From an uncultured Prevotellaceae bacterium (GTDB taxonomy: Bacteria > Bacteroidota > Bacteroidia > Bacteroidales > Bacteroidaceae), in assembly GCA_937893145.1 (NCBI GenBank), contig CALBJW010000064.1, forward strand, positions 1-6,319: a stretch of DNA of 6,319 bases. Direction: 5' to 3'. Positions 6,299 to 6,319 of this stretch are shown one piece after another (within the stretch, counting starts at the first letter, position 1; each line of letters opens with the position of its first letter). The position numbers and the translations under genes were made by a program. The notes beneath the pieces were generated by a model, which saw only the letters and a list, made by a program, of their open reading frames with translations, was not told where the DNA came from and ran no database searches.

Positions 6299-6319
6299 AA
6301 TAGATGTGTTTATCTTGCC

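Larger units (their letters stand above)
6025..6319. other. AT-rich intergenic region without a supported gene
   Basis: This stretch lies upstream of the ATPase promoter and runs to the window edge. It is rich in A and T runs. I see no frame with family features, and no tRNA or rRNA signature. A weak CCCTT/AAGGG hairpin (6223-6239, 7-nt loop) precedes a stronger inverted repeat at 6249-6275 and an array of TCTACCA words, listed separately. It is probably the control region of a gene to the right of the window, or the edge of an inserted element. Confidence 0.5.

Noticed and set aside
6309..6319. Promoter -7 box at the right edge (TATCTTGC)
   Set aside because: It resembles TATCTTTG with one T missing, but there is no matching -33 box and the downstream sequence is outside the window.

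Overview
The window looks like a Bacteroidales chromosome segment, most likely Prevotella-like. Three things support this: the gene set and order (dUTPase, TPR protein, DUF4292 lipoprotein, start of a murein hydrolase activator); promoter boxes of the Bacteroidetes form TAnnTTTG with few strong Shine-Dalgarno sites; and a full-length AAA/DUF4143 ATPase, a family common in this group. Genus-level placement is inference.

Layout. Positions 1-3057 form a leftward operon: dut (2623-3057), a secreted TPR-repeat protein (972-2615), a DUF4292 lipoprotein (313-975), and the first 99 codons of a fourth gene running off the left edge (1-299). Spacing is tight (7 nt, a 4-nt ATGA overlap, 13 nt), so the genes are probably co-transcribed. 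The fourth frame begins like an EnvC/M23-type murein hydrolase activator, but from about codon 62 it reads like the conserved core of an O-antigen ligase/polymerase (Wzy_C). This looks like a chimeric junction close to the window edge. The DUF4292 and TPR proteins also seem shorter than I remember for their families.

Divergent from dut, across a 141-bp intergenic region with back-to-back promoter boxes, is dgt (3199-4515), a dGTP triphosphohydrolase. Its -7 box ends only 4 nt before the ATG, so its mRNA is probably leaderless or nearly so. dut and dgt both act on the deoxynucleotide pool. Tail-to-tail with dgt, after 42 bp, is a leftward gene for an AAA ATPase with a DUF4143/PD-(D/E)XK-like C-terminus (4558-5895).

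The ATPase gene has the most unusual upstream region in the window. A near-consensus promoter (TTTG-N20-TATCTTTG) is followed by a roughly 90-nt leader made of 33-bp tandem repeats, exactly 11 codons long. These repeats keep a 42-codon upstream reading frame open that overlaps the ATPase start in another frame. Beyond this, 6025-6319 is AT-rich and holds no gene I can support. Its last 120 bp carry a perfect 11-bp inverted repeat and a set of TCTACCA heptamers at exact 11-bp spacing, which resembles an operator or iteron array.
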